A DNA stretch of 64,000 nt from the NCBI GenBank assembly GCA_963728965.1, contig CAVSMH010000010.1:186001-250000 (forward strand), written 5' to 3'. Both the position numbers and the translations under genes were made by a program. This document shows, piece by piece, positions 8,917 through 17,718 of this stretch (positions are counted from its first letter, which is position 1; each line of letters opens with the position of its first letter). Origin of the DNA: DASQZT01 sp963728965 (lineage in GTDB: Bacteria > Acidobacteriota > Terriglobia > Bryobacterales > Bryobacteraceae). The notes under the pieces are model-generated. The model was given only the letters and a program-made list of their open reading frames with translations, had not been told where the DNA came from and did not search any database.

Positions 8917-10359
8917 TCACGAGGGGAGCTTACTGACGTCCCAGCCGCCGCCCAGGGCTTTGATCAGGAGCACGGTGGCTGTCATTCGGCGGCGCAGGAG
9001 GTCGACTTGGAGCCGTTCGTTGGCCAGGGCGATACTTTGCGCCGTCACCACTTCCAGATACGTCACCAGGCCGCCGGTATAGCGGCGCATGGCGAGTTCG
9101 AGCGAACGCTCGGCCGCGGCGACCGCTGCGCGCTGCGCGTCCACTTCCTCTTCAAGCGTGCGGAGGGTGGCCAGACTGTCTTCCACCTGCTGGAAGGCTT
9201 CGAGCGCGGTTTCGCGGTAATCGGCCACGATGGAGTCATAGGCGGCAGTGGCGGCTTCCTGTGCCGCGCGCCGGCGTCCGGCATCGAACAGGGTTTCGAG
9301 GGCATTCGGACCCAGCGCCCAGAAACGGCTCGGCCAGGTGAACCAGTTCACGAACGAGTCGCCCTGCACTCCGCCGGCGCCGGTGATCAACAGCGCCGGA
9401 AAGAATGCGGCGCGCGCGATGCCGATCCGTTCGTTGGCTTCGGCCAGGCGCCGCTCGGCCGCCGCGACGTCGGGGCGGCGCTCCAGCAGTTGCGAAGGCA
9501 GTCCGTTGGGGATCACCGGCGGGGTGCCCGCCAGCGGCGCAAGCGGCAGCGAAAGCGATTCCGGCGTGCGCCCGGCCAGCACGGCGATAGCGTGTTCGAA
9601 CAGTCTGCGTGCCACCCCCACATCCACGTCCTCTGCCCGGGTGGTTTCCAATTGTGTCCGCGCTTGCGCCACTTCCGCGCCCGACGCCAGCCCGCCGGCG
9701 AACTGGCGCTGCGTCAGGTCGAGGGCTTTGCGGTATTCCGCCAGGGTGCGGTCCAGAAGTTGTTTCTGGGCGTCGAGACTGCAGAGTTCGAAGTAGTCCA
9801 TGGCCATCTCCGCATGCAGGCTCAGGCGGATGCTGTCGAGGTCGGCGGCGGTCGCCTGAGCCTCTTCGCGCGCGGCCGCGATGATGCGGCGGACGCGGCC
9901 CCACCCGTCCAACTCGTAGGACAGATCGACAGGTAGTGCCAGGTTGGAGTATTGGTGTACGGCGGACGGACTGGTTCCGGTTTTCGCGGAAGGGCGGTTG
10001 GTGCTGAATGACAACCCCGATGCAACACTGGGGTAGAGCGAAGAGCGGCTCTGGGCGACCAGCGCGCGCGCCTCGCGAAAGCGGGCTTCGGCGGCCTTCA
10101 GTGTCTGGTTGGAGACTTCCACCTGCGCCTGGAGCCCATCCAGCTCCGCGCTGCCGAAGATTTTCCACCAATCCGGGGTGAGGCTGCCCTCGGCGGGTTG
10201 CGCCTGTTTCCAGCCTTGCGATTCTTTGTACTCGGCGGGCAGTTGTCCGCGGTCGGCCGGCGCGGTGGCAACCGCGGGACGGGTGTACTTTGGACCGACC
10301 ATGCACCCGGCCAGCACCAGCAGCGACGGGAGCCATACGGCGGAGCGCGCGCCTCTCAC
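8917..10359 (-). CDS. RND efflux outer-membrane lipoprotein (NodT/OprM type)
   Basis: This 480-residue outer-membrane factor is the exit duct of the RND pump encoded just upstream. The N-terminus MRGARSAVWLPSLLVLAGC is a lipoprotein signal with lipobox LAGC (Cys19), followed by MVGPKYTRP, the standard opening of NodT-family lipoproteins. The two OEP repeats are visible, with AQARTQLETTRAEDVDV and LERRPDVAAAERRLAEANERIGIARAAFFP in the middle and RRYTGGLVTYLEVVTAQ near the end. Its start overlaps the adaptor stop by four bases (ATGA), indicating translational coupling. It is the last gene of the operon. Confidence 0.92.
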   Translation of the reverse strand: MRGARSAVWLPSLLVLAGCMVGPKYTRPAVATAPADRGQLPAEYKESQGWKQAQPAEGSLTPDWWKIFGSAELDGLQAQVEVSNQTLKAAEARFREARALVAQSRSSLYPSVASGLSFSTNRPSAKTGTSPSAVHQYSNLALPVDLSYELDGWGRVRRIIAAAREEAQATAADLDSIRLSLHAEMAMDYFELCSLDAQKQLLDRTLAEYRKALDLTQRQFAGGLASGAEVAQARTQLETTRAEDVDVGVARRLFEHAIAVLAGRTPESLSLPLAPLAGTPPVIPNGLPSQLLERRPDVAAAERRLAEANERIGIARAAFFPALLITGAGGVQGDSFVNWFTWPSRFWALGPNALETLFDAGRRRAAQEAATAAYDSIVADYRETALEAFQQVEDSLATLRTLEEEVDAQRAAVAAAERSLELAMRRYTGGLVTYLEVVTAQSIALANERLQVDLLRRRMTATVLLIKALGGGWDVSKLPS

Positions 10360-11579
10360 TCGGCGGCCTTTCCCGGCTCCGGTCCGGTCACCCGCACGGG
10401 CGTTCCCGAGGTCAGCGAATCGGAAGGGTTCTCGATGACGAGGTCGGCGGGGGTGACGCCCGCGGCCAGTTCCACTTCGTTGCCGAAATCGCGGCCCATA
10501 GTGACCGGCACGAGCACGGCTTTCCCCTGACGGATGACGGCCACCTGCAATCCCGCCGAGCGGAAGATGAGGGTATTGGCCGGCAGCATCACTGCGCCGG
10601 ACCGGGAACCGAGGTGAAAGTGTACGGAAACGAAAGCGCCGGGCAGCAGTTCGCCGGTCGAGTTTTCCACGTCCACTTCGGTCAACAGGGTGCGGGAAAC
10701 GGGATCGATGGAGTCGGCCGTGCGCGCGATCTTACCGGAAAAGACACGTCCTGGAAACTCGGCCAGGGTCAGACCGGCGGCCCTGCCCACGGAGGCCATG
10801 CGCGAGTAAACCTGCGGCACACTGACGTACACGCGGAGCCGCCCGGTGGCCGCAAGGTCGAACATCTCCTTGCCGGGAGAGTTGGCGCCGGCGTCGATGA
10901 GGGCGCCGGTATCGATGTTGCGCGTGGTGATCACGCCGTCGAAGGGCGCGTAGACCCTCTGAAACCGCTGCGTCTCTTCGAGGCGCCGAACGTTGGAGCT
11001 GGCCGAATCCACGGTGGCCTTCTTGGCCTGCATGTCGCCCAGTTTGTTTTCGAGATCCTGTTTGGCGACGGCCTCGGTCTCAAACAGGTTCTGGTAGCGT
11101 GCGGCGGTGGTGCGGGCGAGTTGGTAGTTGGCCTGGGCGGTGGCCACCTCGGCGCGCGCCTGTTCGAGTTGGCGGTCGATTTCGGGCGTCTCGATTTCGG
11201 CCAGCATCTCGCCGGCTTTTACGTGGGTGCCGATATCGCAATACCATTTTTTCAAGTAGCCGCTGACGCGCGCAAAGATCGGCGTGGCCACGAACGCCTG
11301 CATGTTGCCGGGAAGCACCAGTTCCTCAGTGGCGGAAGCAGGCTGGGGCCGCACCACGGCCACGGTCGAAACGGCCATGTCCAGGGTTTCGCGCGTAAGC
11401 ACGGCGTCCGCCTGGACGCGTTCCCGGATTCCGGAATGGATGACCGAATAGAGCGCCGCCGCGCTCGCCGCCAGCAGCAACACCAGGGCGATGCGGGCGA
11501 CCGGTGAAATCCGCCGCCGCGGCACGGCCTCCGGCGTATGCGGGGGCTCCTTCGTTTTTTGCGTTTCCTCGCTCGTCAT
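10356..11579 (-). CDS. RND efflux periplasmic adaptor (membrane fusion protein)
   Basis: This 407-residue HlyD/AcrA-family adaptor links the inner-membrane permease to the outer-membrane factor. A proline-rich cytoplasmic tail precedes one membrane helix (ISPVARIALVLLLAASAAALYSVI, about residues 25-48). Then come the lipoyl half-motifs (VSGYLKKWYCDIGTHVKAGEMLAEIETPEI), a helical hairpin (QLEQARAEVATAQANYQLARTTAARYQNLF) and the second lipoyl half (VYAPFDGVITTRNIDTGALI). A beta-barrel domain with SVPQVYSRMASVGRAAGLTLAEFPGRVFSGKI follows. It lies 15 bases after the permease gene and overlaps the lipoprotein gene by four. Substrates cannot be read from the sequence. Confidence 0.92.
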   Translation of the reverse strand: MTSEETQKTKEPPHTPEAVPRRRISPVARIALVLLLAASAAALYSVIHSGIRERVQADAVLTRETLDMAVSTVAVVRPQPASATEELVLPGNMQAFVATPIFARVSGYLKKWYCDIGTHVKAGEMLAEIETPEIDRQLEQARAEVATAQANYQLARTTAARYQNLFETEAVAKQDLENKLGDMQAKKATVDSASSNVRRLEETQRFQRVYAPFDGVITTRNIDTGALIDAGANSPGKEMFDLAATGRLRVYVSVPQVYSRMASVGRAAGLTLAEFPGRVFSGKIARTADSIDPVSRTLLTEVDVENSTGELLPGAFVSVHFHLGSRSGAVMLPANTLIFRSAGLQVAVIRQGKAVLVPVTMGRDFGNEVELAAGVTPADLVIENPSDSLTSGTPVRVTGPEPGKAAE

Positions 11580-11594
11580 CTTGCGTCCTTGGTA

Positions 11595-14500
11595 CTACCC
11601 GGGTGCGACCGAACGCTCCGGCTGCGGCGGCCTGCGTCGATGCAACGTGCTGAAGACGGCGGGCACGAAAATCAAAGTGGCCACCGTGGCAACCAGCAAG
11701 CCGCCGATCACGGCCCGGCCGAGCGGGGCGTTCTGCTCTCCGCCTTCGCCGATTCCCAGGGCCATCGGCACCATGCCGATGACCATGGCGAGGGCCGTCA
11801 TCAGCACCGGCCGAAAGCGCGTCCCGCCGGCGGCCAGCGCGGCCTCGACAGGGTTGCCGGTCCTCTCCAGCACCTCCTTGGCGAACGCGATCACCAGAAT
11901 GCTGTTGGCGGTGGCCACGCCCATGCACATGATGGCCCCCATCATGGCTGGAACGCTGAGGGTGGTGCGGGTCACAAAGAGAATCAGCACGATACCCGCC
12001 AGAGCCGCCGGCAACGCGGTAATGATGATGAACGGATCCAGCCACGACTGGAAGTTGACCACGATCAGCAGGTACACCAGCAGAATGGCGAAGAGCAACC
12101 CGCCGCGCAGGCTTACGAACGACGAACGCATGGTGGCGACCTGCCCCCGCAAAACCATTTCCGAGCCGCGCGGCAGATTGTTGCGATTGGCGTCCACGAT
12201 CCGTTCCACTTCGTTGCCGACGCTGCCCAGGTCGCGCCCGTCTACCCCGCCATAGATATCCACCACCCGCTGAATGTCGTAGTGGTCCACCGTGGCCATT
12301 CCGCTGCCGCGGCTGATGGAGGTCATATTGTTGAGGATTTCCGGAGCGCCCGCGTGGCGCCGGGTCAGCGAAATGTTGCGCAAGGCCTGCAGCGATCCGG
12401 CGGCGTACTGGGGCGTTTCGGTCACCACGTTGTAGCTTACGCCGTTCTCCGGATTGAGCCAGAAGGTGGGCTGCGTCTGGAAACTGCCGCTCAGGGAAAT
12501 CAGCAGGCTGCTCGCCACGTCGGCCTGCGTGTAGCCGCTTTGCGCGGCCTTGATCCGGTCGGTGAAGATGTGCAGTTTGGGCTGGTCGAAGGCCTGTTGG
12601 ATGCGCAGATCGGCGATGCCCGGAATCCGCCGCAACTGGTCCAGAATCCGGTCGGCCAAGTCGCGGTTGCCTTCTACATTCTTGCCGATGACCTGCACGT
12701 CGATGGGAGCGGGCAGGCCGAAATTCAGGATCTGGCTGACGATGTCGTCGGGAAGGAAGTAGAATGCCGTGCCGGGAAACTCCCGCGGCAGGGCGGCGCG
12801 CAGGGCGCGGACGTACTCCCGCGTGGGCCGGTGTTCCGGCGACAGCGACACAAAAATGTCCCCGTCGGCCGAACCGATGGGCGCCGAGTTGCTGTAGATG
12901 GTATTGATGCTGCTGTACGGCAGGCCGATCTCGTCCAGCACGCTGACCAATTCCCCGGGTGGAATCTGCCGCCGGATGGATTGCTCCACCAGGTCGCAGA
13001 TGCGGGCCGTCTCCTCGATTCGGGTGCCTGTCTTGGCCCGCATGTGCAGCTTGAATTGTCCGGTGTCCGAGTTGGGAAAAAAATCCTGTCCCAGCCAGGG
13101 ATACAAGAGGAACGCCGCGCAGCAGACCAGCAAAAAAAGCGGGACAAAGACGGCGCGGCCGCGCAGCAGCACGGCCAGCAGGTTGACGTAGCCGGCACGC
13201 ACGCGGCCGAACCCGCGGTCGAAGGCCCGCTGCACGAGCACGAGCGGGTTATAGGTGCGCCTGTGCGATTTCAGCCGCAAAAGGTACATGGCCAGCGTGG
13301 GCACCAGGGTCCGCGAAAGCACATAGGAGGCCAGCATGGCGAAGACCACGGCCTCGGCCAAGGGCACGAACAGGTAGCGCGCCACGCCGCTCAGAAAGAA
13401 CATGGGCAGGAATACGATGCAGATTGAGAGCGTGGAAACCAGGGCCGGCACCGCAATCTGCGCCGCGCCTTCGAGGATGGCGGTTCGGAGAGGGTGCCCT
13501 TCCTCCATGAAACGCTCGATGTTTTCAATCGTGACGGTCGCGTCGTCAACGAGAATGCCGACAGCCAGCGCGAGCCCGCCCAGGGTCATGATATTGACGG
13601 TCTGGTGCAGAAAGCTGAGCGCCATCACCGAGGTGAGAATCGAAAGCGGGATCGATACCGCAATGATCAACGTGCTGCGCCAGCTTCCCAGGAAGAGCAG
13701 GATCATCAGCCCGGTCAGGGCGGCGGCGAGCACAGCTTCGCGGATCACCCCGCTGATGGCGGTGCGCACGAAAATTGACTGGTCCGCCAGCGGCTGGATT
13801 TTCAACGAGGACGGCAGCGTGGCGGCGACCCGGGGCAGCAGCTTGCGGACGCCTTCGACCACCGAAAGCGTGGAGGCATTGCCGGCCTTGAGGACGGTCA
13901 GCAGCGCGGCGCGACGGCCATTCTGGCGGACGATGTTGGTTTGCGGGGAAAAGCCGTCGCGCACGTGTGCGATATCGCGGATGAAGATGGGCGCGCCGTT
14001 CACCACCTTGACCGGAAAGTCGTTGAACTCTTCCACCCGTTTTGGGCTGGCGTTCAAATCGACGTCGTATTCGAACTGGCCGATTTTGGAAACGCCCGCC
14101 GGTATGATGAGGTTCTGCGAGTTCACCGCGCTCACCACGTCGGCCGGCGAGAGCCCGCGGGATTGCATCGCAGTGGGGTTGAGGTCCACCACGATCTGAC
14201 GCTGCTTTCCTCCGTAGGGAAACGGGATGGCGCAGCCCGGCACGGTCACCAGCCGCGTGCGAATGAAATTCACGCCGTAATCGAAGAGCTGCTGCTCGGA
14301 GAGCCCGGCGCCGGAAAGTCCAAGCTGAAGGATGGGAACGCTGGAGGCATTGTAGGCCAGCAGAAACGGCGGCGTGACGCCCGGCGGGAGGGCTCGCAGC
14401 ACCGACTGCGATACCGCCGCCACCTGCGCCGTGGCGGCGTTGATGTTGGCATTCGGTTGAAAAAAAACTTTGACAATGGCCCGCCCGTCGATGGATTGCG

Positions 14501-14747
14501 ACTCGATGTGCTCGATATCGTTCACGGTGGTGGTGAGGATGCGCTCGTAGATCGAGGTGATCCGCTCTTCCATCTCCTCGGCGTTCAATCCGGTGTAGTT
14601 GAAGGCCGCCGCGATCACCGGAATGTCGATGTTCGGAAAGACGTCCGTAGGAGTGCGTTGAATGATGACCGGGCTGAGGATCAAGATCAGCAGCGCGAAA
14701 ACGATGAAGGTGTAAGGCCGGGTAAGTGCAATGCGGACAATCCACAT
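11595..14747 (-). CDS. RND multidrug efflux permease (HAE1 family)
   Basis: This 1050-residue inner-membrane RND pump is proton-driven. It starts MWIVRIALTRPYTFIVFALLIL (TM1) and continues with a periplasmic domain rich in the family pattern TPTDVFPNIDIPVIAAAFNYTG. TM4 carries the paired Asp of proton relay in LAVGILVDDATVTIENIER, followed by ALVSTLSICIVFLPMFFLSG. The second half repeats the layout and ends GRAVIGGLLVATVATLIFVPAVFSTLHRR. The internal duplication and length are standard. GAGGAGG lies upstream of the start at a loose 13-base spacing. It is the first gene of the operon permease-adaptor-outer membrane factor; this order is less common than adaptor-first. No regulator gene is linked. 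Confidence 0.95.
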   Translation of the reverse strand: MWIVRIALTRPYTFIVFALLILILSPVIIQRTPTDVFPNIDIPVIAAAFNYTGLNAEEMEERITSIYERILTTTVNDIEHIESQSIDGRAIVKVFFQPNANINAATAQVAAVSQSVLRALPPGVTPPFLLAYNASSVPILQLGLSGAGLSEQQLFDYGVNFIRTRLVTVPGCAIPFPYGGKQRQIVVDLNPTAMQSRGLSPADVVSAVNSQNLIIPAGVSKIGQFEYDVDLNASPKRVEEFNDFPVKVVNGAPIFIRDIAHVRDGFSPQTNIVRQNGRRAALLTVLKAGNASTLSVVEGVRKLLPRVAATLPSSLKIQPLADQSIFVRTAISGVIREAVLAAALTGLMILLFLGSWRSTLIIAVSIPLSILTSVMALSFLHQTVNIMTLGGLALAVGILVDDATVTIENIERFMEEGHPLRTAILEGAAQIAVPALVSTLSICIVFLPMFFLSGVARYLFVPLAEAVVFAMLASYVLSRTLVPTLAMYLLRLKSHRRTYNPLVLVQRAFDRGFGRVRAGYVNLLAVLLRGRAVFVPLFLLVCCAAFLLYPWLGQDFFPNSDTGQFKLHMRAKTGTRIEETARICDLVEQSIRRQIPPGELVSVLDEIGLPYSSINTIYSNSAPIGSADGDIFVSLSPEHRPTREYVRALRAALPREFPGTAFYFLPDDIVSQILNFGLPAPIDVQVIGKNVEGNRDLADRILDQLRRIPGIADLRIQQAFDQPKLHIFTDRIKAAQSGYTQADVASSLLISLSGSFQTQPTFWLNPENGVSYNVVTETPQYAAGSLQALRNISLTRRHAGAPEILNNMTSISRGSGMATVDHYDIQRVVDIYGGVDGRDLGSVGNEVERIVDANRNNLPRGSEMVLRGQVATMRSSFVSLRGGLLFAILLVYLLIVVNFQSWLDPFIIITALPAALAGIVLILFVTRTTLSVPAMMGAIMCMGVATANSILVIAFAKEVLERTGNPVEAALAAGGTRFRPVLMTALAMVIGMVPMALGIGEGGEQNAPLGRAVIGGLLVATVATLIFVPAVFSTLHRRRPPQPERSVAPG

Positions 14748-14937
14748 CGCCGGCTACTCCCTCCTCAAAGTCGACAGCGTCATGTTTCGATTGTCGCATC
14801 TATGGCAAGGCCTGTTTTCGATGCCCGATTGTGCGTCACCAAAGCGTGCAGCGGCACGATGCTGAGAAAAAAACACGCCAGGATCGCAGCTCGATTCAGG
14901 GTGCCGGAGCTGTGTGATACCGCCCGGATCAGAAAAC

Positions 14938-14952
14938 GGCGGCTCAGCCGCC
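14938..14952. other. GC-rich hairpin upstream of the carbon-nitrogen hydrolase
   Basis: GGCGGCT-C-AGCCGCC gives a 6-bp stem with a 3-nt loop. On the minus strand it is followed by GTTTTCT, the form of an intrinsic terminator, but no minus-strand gene ends here. It may act as an insulator between the divergent RND operon and the + gene. Confidence 0.3.
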
Positions 14953-15001
14953 TTGAACGCACCCTGTTACGATGGCCGACAGCACGCTTGGAGAATGTAC
15001 C

Positions 15002-16318
15002 GTGAAGAGACTGATGTGGGTTTTCTCTTTCTGTTCGCTGACCGCCGCGCCCCTGCACGTCCAGTATTCCGAATTCACTCCCGGCCCCGGCGGGAATCCG
15101 GCCGGCTGGACCACGTGGAGTGCGCGGGCGGAGACAGCGCCGCACTGTTTCATCGATACGCTGCGTTTCCGAGGCAAGCCCGGTTCCCTGGCGATCTCGG
15201 GGGCGAGCAACCTGGCGGAGCACGGCGGCTGGGAGCACGTCGAGCACGGCATCGAGGCGGGCGCCTGGTATCGATTCACGGCCTACTACCGCGCCGAATC
15301 GGTGGCTGCCGAGAACTGGCAGGTAGTCGCACGGCTGGACTGGCGCAACCCCAAGGATCTGCGCACTGGGCAGCCGGATTACGCGTACAGCGCCCGGCGG
15401 GAAGGCGCATGGACGCGCTTGAGCATCGAAGCACAGGCTCCGAAGAATGCGGCCGCGGTGGCGCTGCAACTGTATTTATCGAATGCGCCGCAAGGTGCGG
15501 TGTGGTGGGATGACGTCTCGCTCGAACAGATTCCGGCGCCGGCGGCGCGACTAGTGCGGGTGGCCTCGGTGAATTTGAGGCCGCAGGGGACCGGTTCGGC
15601 GGCGGAGAGCGTGCGGCGCTTCATCGAGACGATCGAGACCTCGATCCACGACAAGACGGATGTGATCCTGCTGCCGGAAGGAATCACGGTGATCGGCACC
15701 GGCAAGTCCTACGGGGATGTCGCCGAGACGATCCCCGGTCCCACGACACAGCGGCTGGGTGAGTTGGCGAAGAAGCGTCATACCTACATCGCGGCGGGCA
15801 TTTACGAACGGGAAGGTCCGGCGGTCTACAACACGGCCGTCCTCATCGACCGGGCGGGCAACGTGGCCGGCAAGTACCGGAAAGTGTATGTGCCGCGTGA
15901 AGAGATCGAGCACGGGCTGACGCCCGGTAACGACTACCCGGTGTTCCACACGGACTTCGGAACGGTGGGACTGATGATCTGCTACGACGTGATGTTTGCG
16001 GATCCGGCGCGCGCGCTTGCCGGGCGCGGCGCCGACATGATCCTGATGCCGATCTGGGGCGGCGACGAGACGCTGGCCAAGGCCCGTGCCATCGAAAACA
16101 AGGTGTTTCTGGTAGCTTCGGGTTACGACCATCCCACGTACGTCATGGATCCCAATGGCGAGATTTTGTCGGTGGCGCGCAAGAACGGCGACATCGCCAC
16201 GGCGGCCATCGACCTGTCGAAACGCTATACCGATCCTCAATTGGGCGAGATGCACAGCAGGCGGATGAAGGAGCTACGGCTGGACATCCCTGCCACGCCG
16301 CCAGGTTTCGAAAACTGA
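15002..16318 (+). CDS. Exported carbon-nitrogen hydrolase with N-terminal beta-sandwich domain
   Basis: This 438-residue nitrilase-superfamily protein probably hydrolyses an amide bond of a small molecule. I place the start at GTG 15002 because GGAG (14990-14993) lies 8 bases before it and the next residues (MKRLMWVFSFCSLTAAPLHVQ) form a signal peptide. Residues about 25-190 look like a carbohydrate-binding-type jelly roll (FRGKPGSLAISG, GAWYRFTAYYRAE, WWDDVSLEQIP). The C-terminal half is the nitrilase fold with the full triad: Glu in LLPEGITVI, Lys in YRKVYVPREE and Cys in MICYDVMF. An exported nitrilase with its own ligand-binding domain is unusual, and its substrate is unknown. It is alone on its strand. 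Confidence 0.85.
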   Translation: MKRLMWVFSFCSLTAAPLHVQYSEFTPGPGGNPAGWTTWSARAETAPHCFIDTLRFRGKPGSLAISGASNLAEHGGWEHVEHGIEAGAWYRFTAYYRAESVAAENWQVVARLDWRNPKDLRTGQPDYAYSARREGAWTRLSIEAQAPKNAAAVALQLYLSNAPQGAVWWDDVSLEQIPAPAARLVRVASVNLRPQGTGSAAESVRRFIETIETSIHDKTDVILLPEGITVIGTGKSYGDVAETIPGPTTQRLGELAKKRHTYIAAGIYEREGPAVYNTAVLIDRAGNVAGKYRKVYVPREEIEHGLTPGNDYPVFHTDFGTVGLMICYDVMFADPARALAGRGADMILMPIWGGDETLAKARAIENKVFLVASGYDHPTYVMDPNGEILSVARKNGDIATAAIDLSKRYTDPQLGEMHSRRMKELRLDIPATPPGFEN

Positions 16319-16461
16319 GCGATGCGTCGCCGCCGTTTCCTGCCCACTAATCGCGACGTAACGCACAGCTTTCATGCCCGCATCCTCGTAGGCGCGGAGA
16401 ATTACCGATCGCTGCATGCGACAGTCTCAGCATCGAGTCCCGCGACATCCCGGCGCAGGGG

Positions 16462-17718
16462 TTATGTGCGGCAGCTTTCCTCCTCTTGCATGTCGTAGGC
16501 GATAGCAACCTCGCGCCCGCCATGAAGGATGGATTCACGGCCGGCCTCGATGACCCGCTCGTTGAAACTGCTGTTGGCCGGGGTGGCCACAATGCCCGTG
16601 CGGTTGATCTCTTTAATTGCCGACTGACGGCGCGCGCGGGCATGCGGTTCGGGCAGATCCTCGCCTTCCTGATCGATCCGGATGATGCTGCGAACGATGT
16701 AATCGATCGAGCGGTAGCCGTATCCCACCGGCACCAGGCCGTTGCCCAGATCGATGAACTGGAAATAATCCGGGTTGGGCTCGGCATAGAGCGCCGCGGC
16801 GGAATCCGAAGGGTGGCGCACGTAACAGTGGGAGACCCCGCGGTACTGGTCTGAGTGCATGAGGAGGCCGCCCTTGCCGCCGCCGGTGCAATACATCGTC
16901 AGGCCCTGGCTGTTGCTGCCGGGCCCAGCGTCGGGATAACCGAGCGTGTCCTGCACATTGAGGCATGCGCCGTTATTCCAGACGATGCGCGCATCGGTCC
17001 ACAGAAAACCGTAGTTGCCGCTGGGATAGCGGTCGCGCTGGCCATACACCGAGACGGCGACCGGCAATAGTCCGGTAATGAAGTGGACGAGATCGACGTA
17101 GTGGCAGCCCACGTAGGAGAATGCATCGGAGTTCTCCGTCGTGCACCAGTTCTGGAAATTCGAATGGCGATAATACCACTTCTCCATCAGGCGGCAGGAG
17201 CCCAGCTTGAATTCGCCGAAACACCCTTGGCGGTAGGAGGCGCGGGCGATGAAGTTGCGGTCGTCAAAGCGCTTGTGGTAATCGACTGCCACGAGCAGGC
17301 CCCGAGCGGCGGCGGCCCCCTCGATGGCCACGGCGCCGGCATGGGTCAACACCAGGGGCTTGACCGCCAGCACGTGCTGGTCGGAGGCAAGCGCGGTCAT
17401 GATCACGTCGAAGTGTAACGGATCGGGAACGGCAGCAGCCACGATATTGCGCGGCGCAAGGCGGGCGATGGCCTCGCGGTAAAGCTCCGGGTGGGCGGCA
17501 TCGGGCGCGCCGGGCGCCTCGATCGGCAGGAATCGCTGGCCCGGGAAGGCGCGGGCGAGGCTCGGGGATTCGGCCAGGCGCCGCAGTGAGCGCGCGTGCA
17601 GGGAGCAGATGGAGATATCGCCGATGACCCCGAGGCGCTGAAGTTGAAACAGGGAGGGCAAGAGCTGGTCGTGGGTGATCATGCCGCCGCCCACGATGGT
17701 GACGGCGGGGACCTTCAC
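16462..17718 (-). CDS. Gfo/Idh/MocA family oxidoreductase
   Basis: This NAD(P)-dependent sugar-type dehydrogenase has 418 residues and no export signal. The nucleotide-binding start is VTIVGGGMITHDQLLPSLFQL (residues 5-25). The catalytic Lys motif, normally EKP, is AVKP here with Lys kept. YHKRFDDRN and the later NSDAFSYVGCHYVDLVHFITG (His near the active site) follow the family pattern. The start is GTG in the sequence GTGA that overlaps the aminotransferase stop, so the two are translationally coupled. An oxidoreductase paired with an aminotransferase suggests oxidation of a hydroxyl and amination (or the reverse) of a sugar or amino compound; this is inference from the pairing. Confidence 0.85.
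   Translation of the reverse strand: MKVPAVTIVGGGMITHDQLLPSLFQLQRLGVIGDISICSLHARSLRRLAESPSLARAFPGQRFLPIEAPGAPDAAHPELYREAIARLAPRNIVAAAVPDPLHFDVIMTALASDQHVLAVKPLVLTHAGAVAIEGAAAARGLLVAVDYHKRFDDRNFIARASYRQGCFGEFKLGSCRLMEKWYYRHSNFQNWCTTENSDAFSYVGCHYVDLVHFITGLLPVAVSVYGQRDRYPSGNYGFLWTDARIVWNNGACLNVQDTLGYPDAGPGSNSQGLTMYCTGGGKGGLLMHSDQYRGVSHCYVRHPSDSAAALYAEPNPDYFQFIDLGNGLVPVGYGYRSIDYIVRSIIRIDQEGEDLPEPHARARRQSAIKEINRTGIVATPANSSFNERVIEAGRESILHGGREVAIAYDMQEEESCRT

Noticed and set aside
11538..13427. A 629-codon + strand frame inside the RND permease.
   Set aside because: Antisense to a textbook RND permease; composition is low-complexity Gln/His/Gly-rich.
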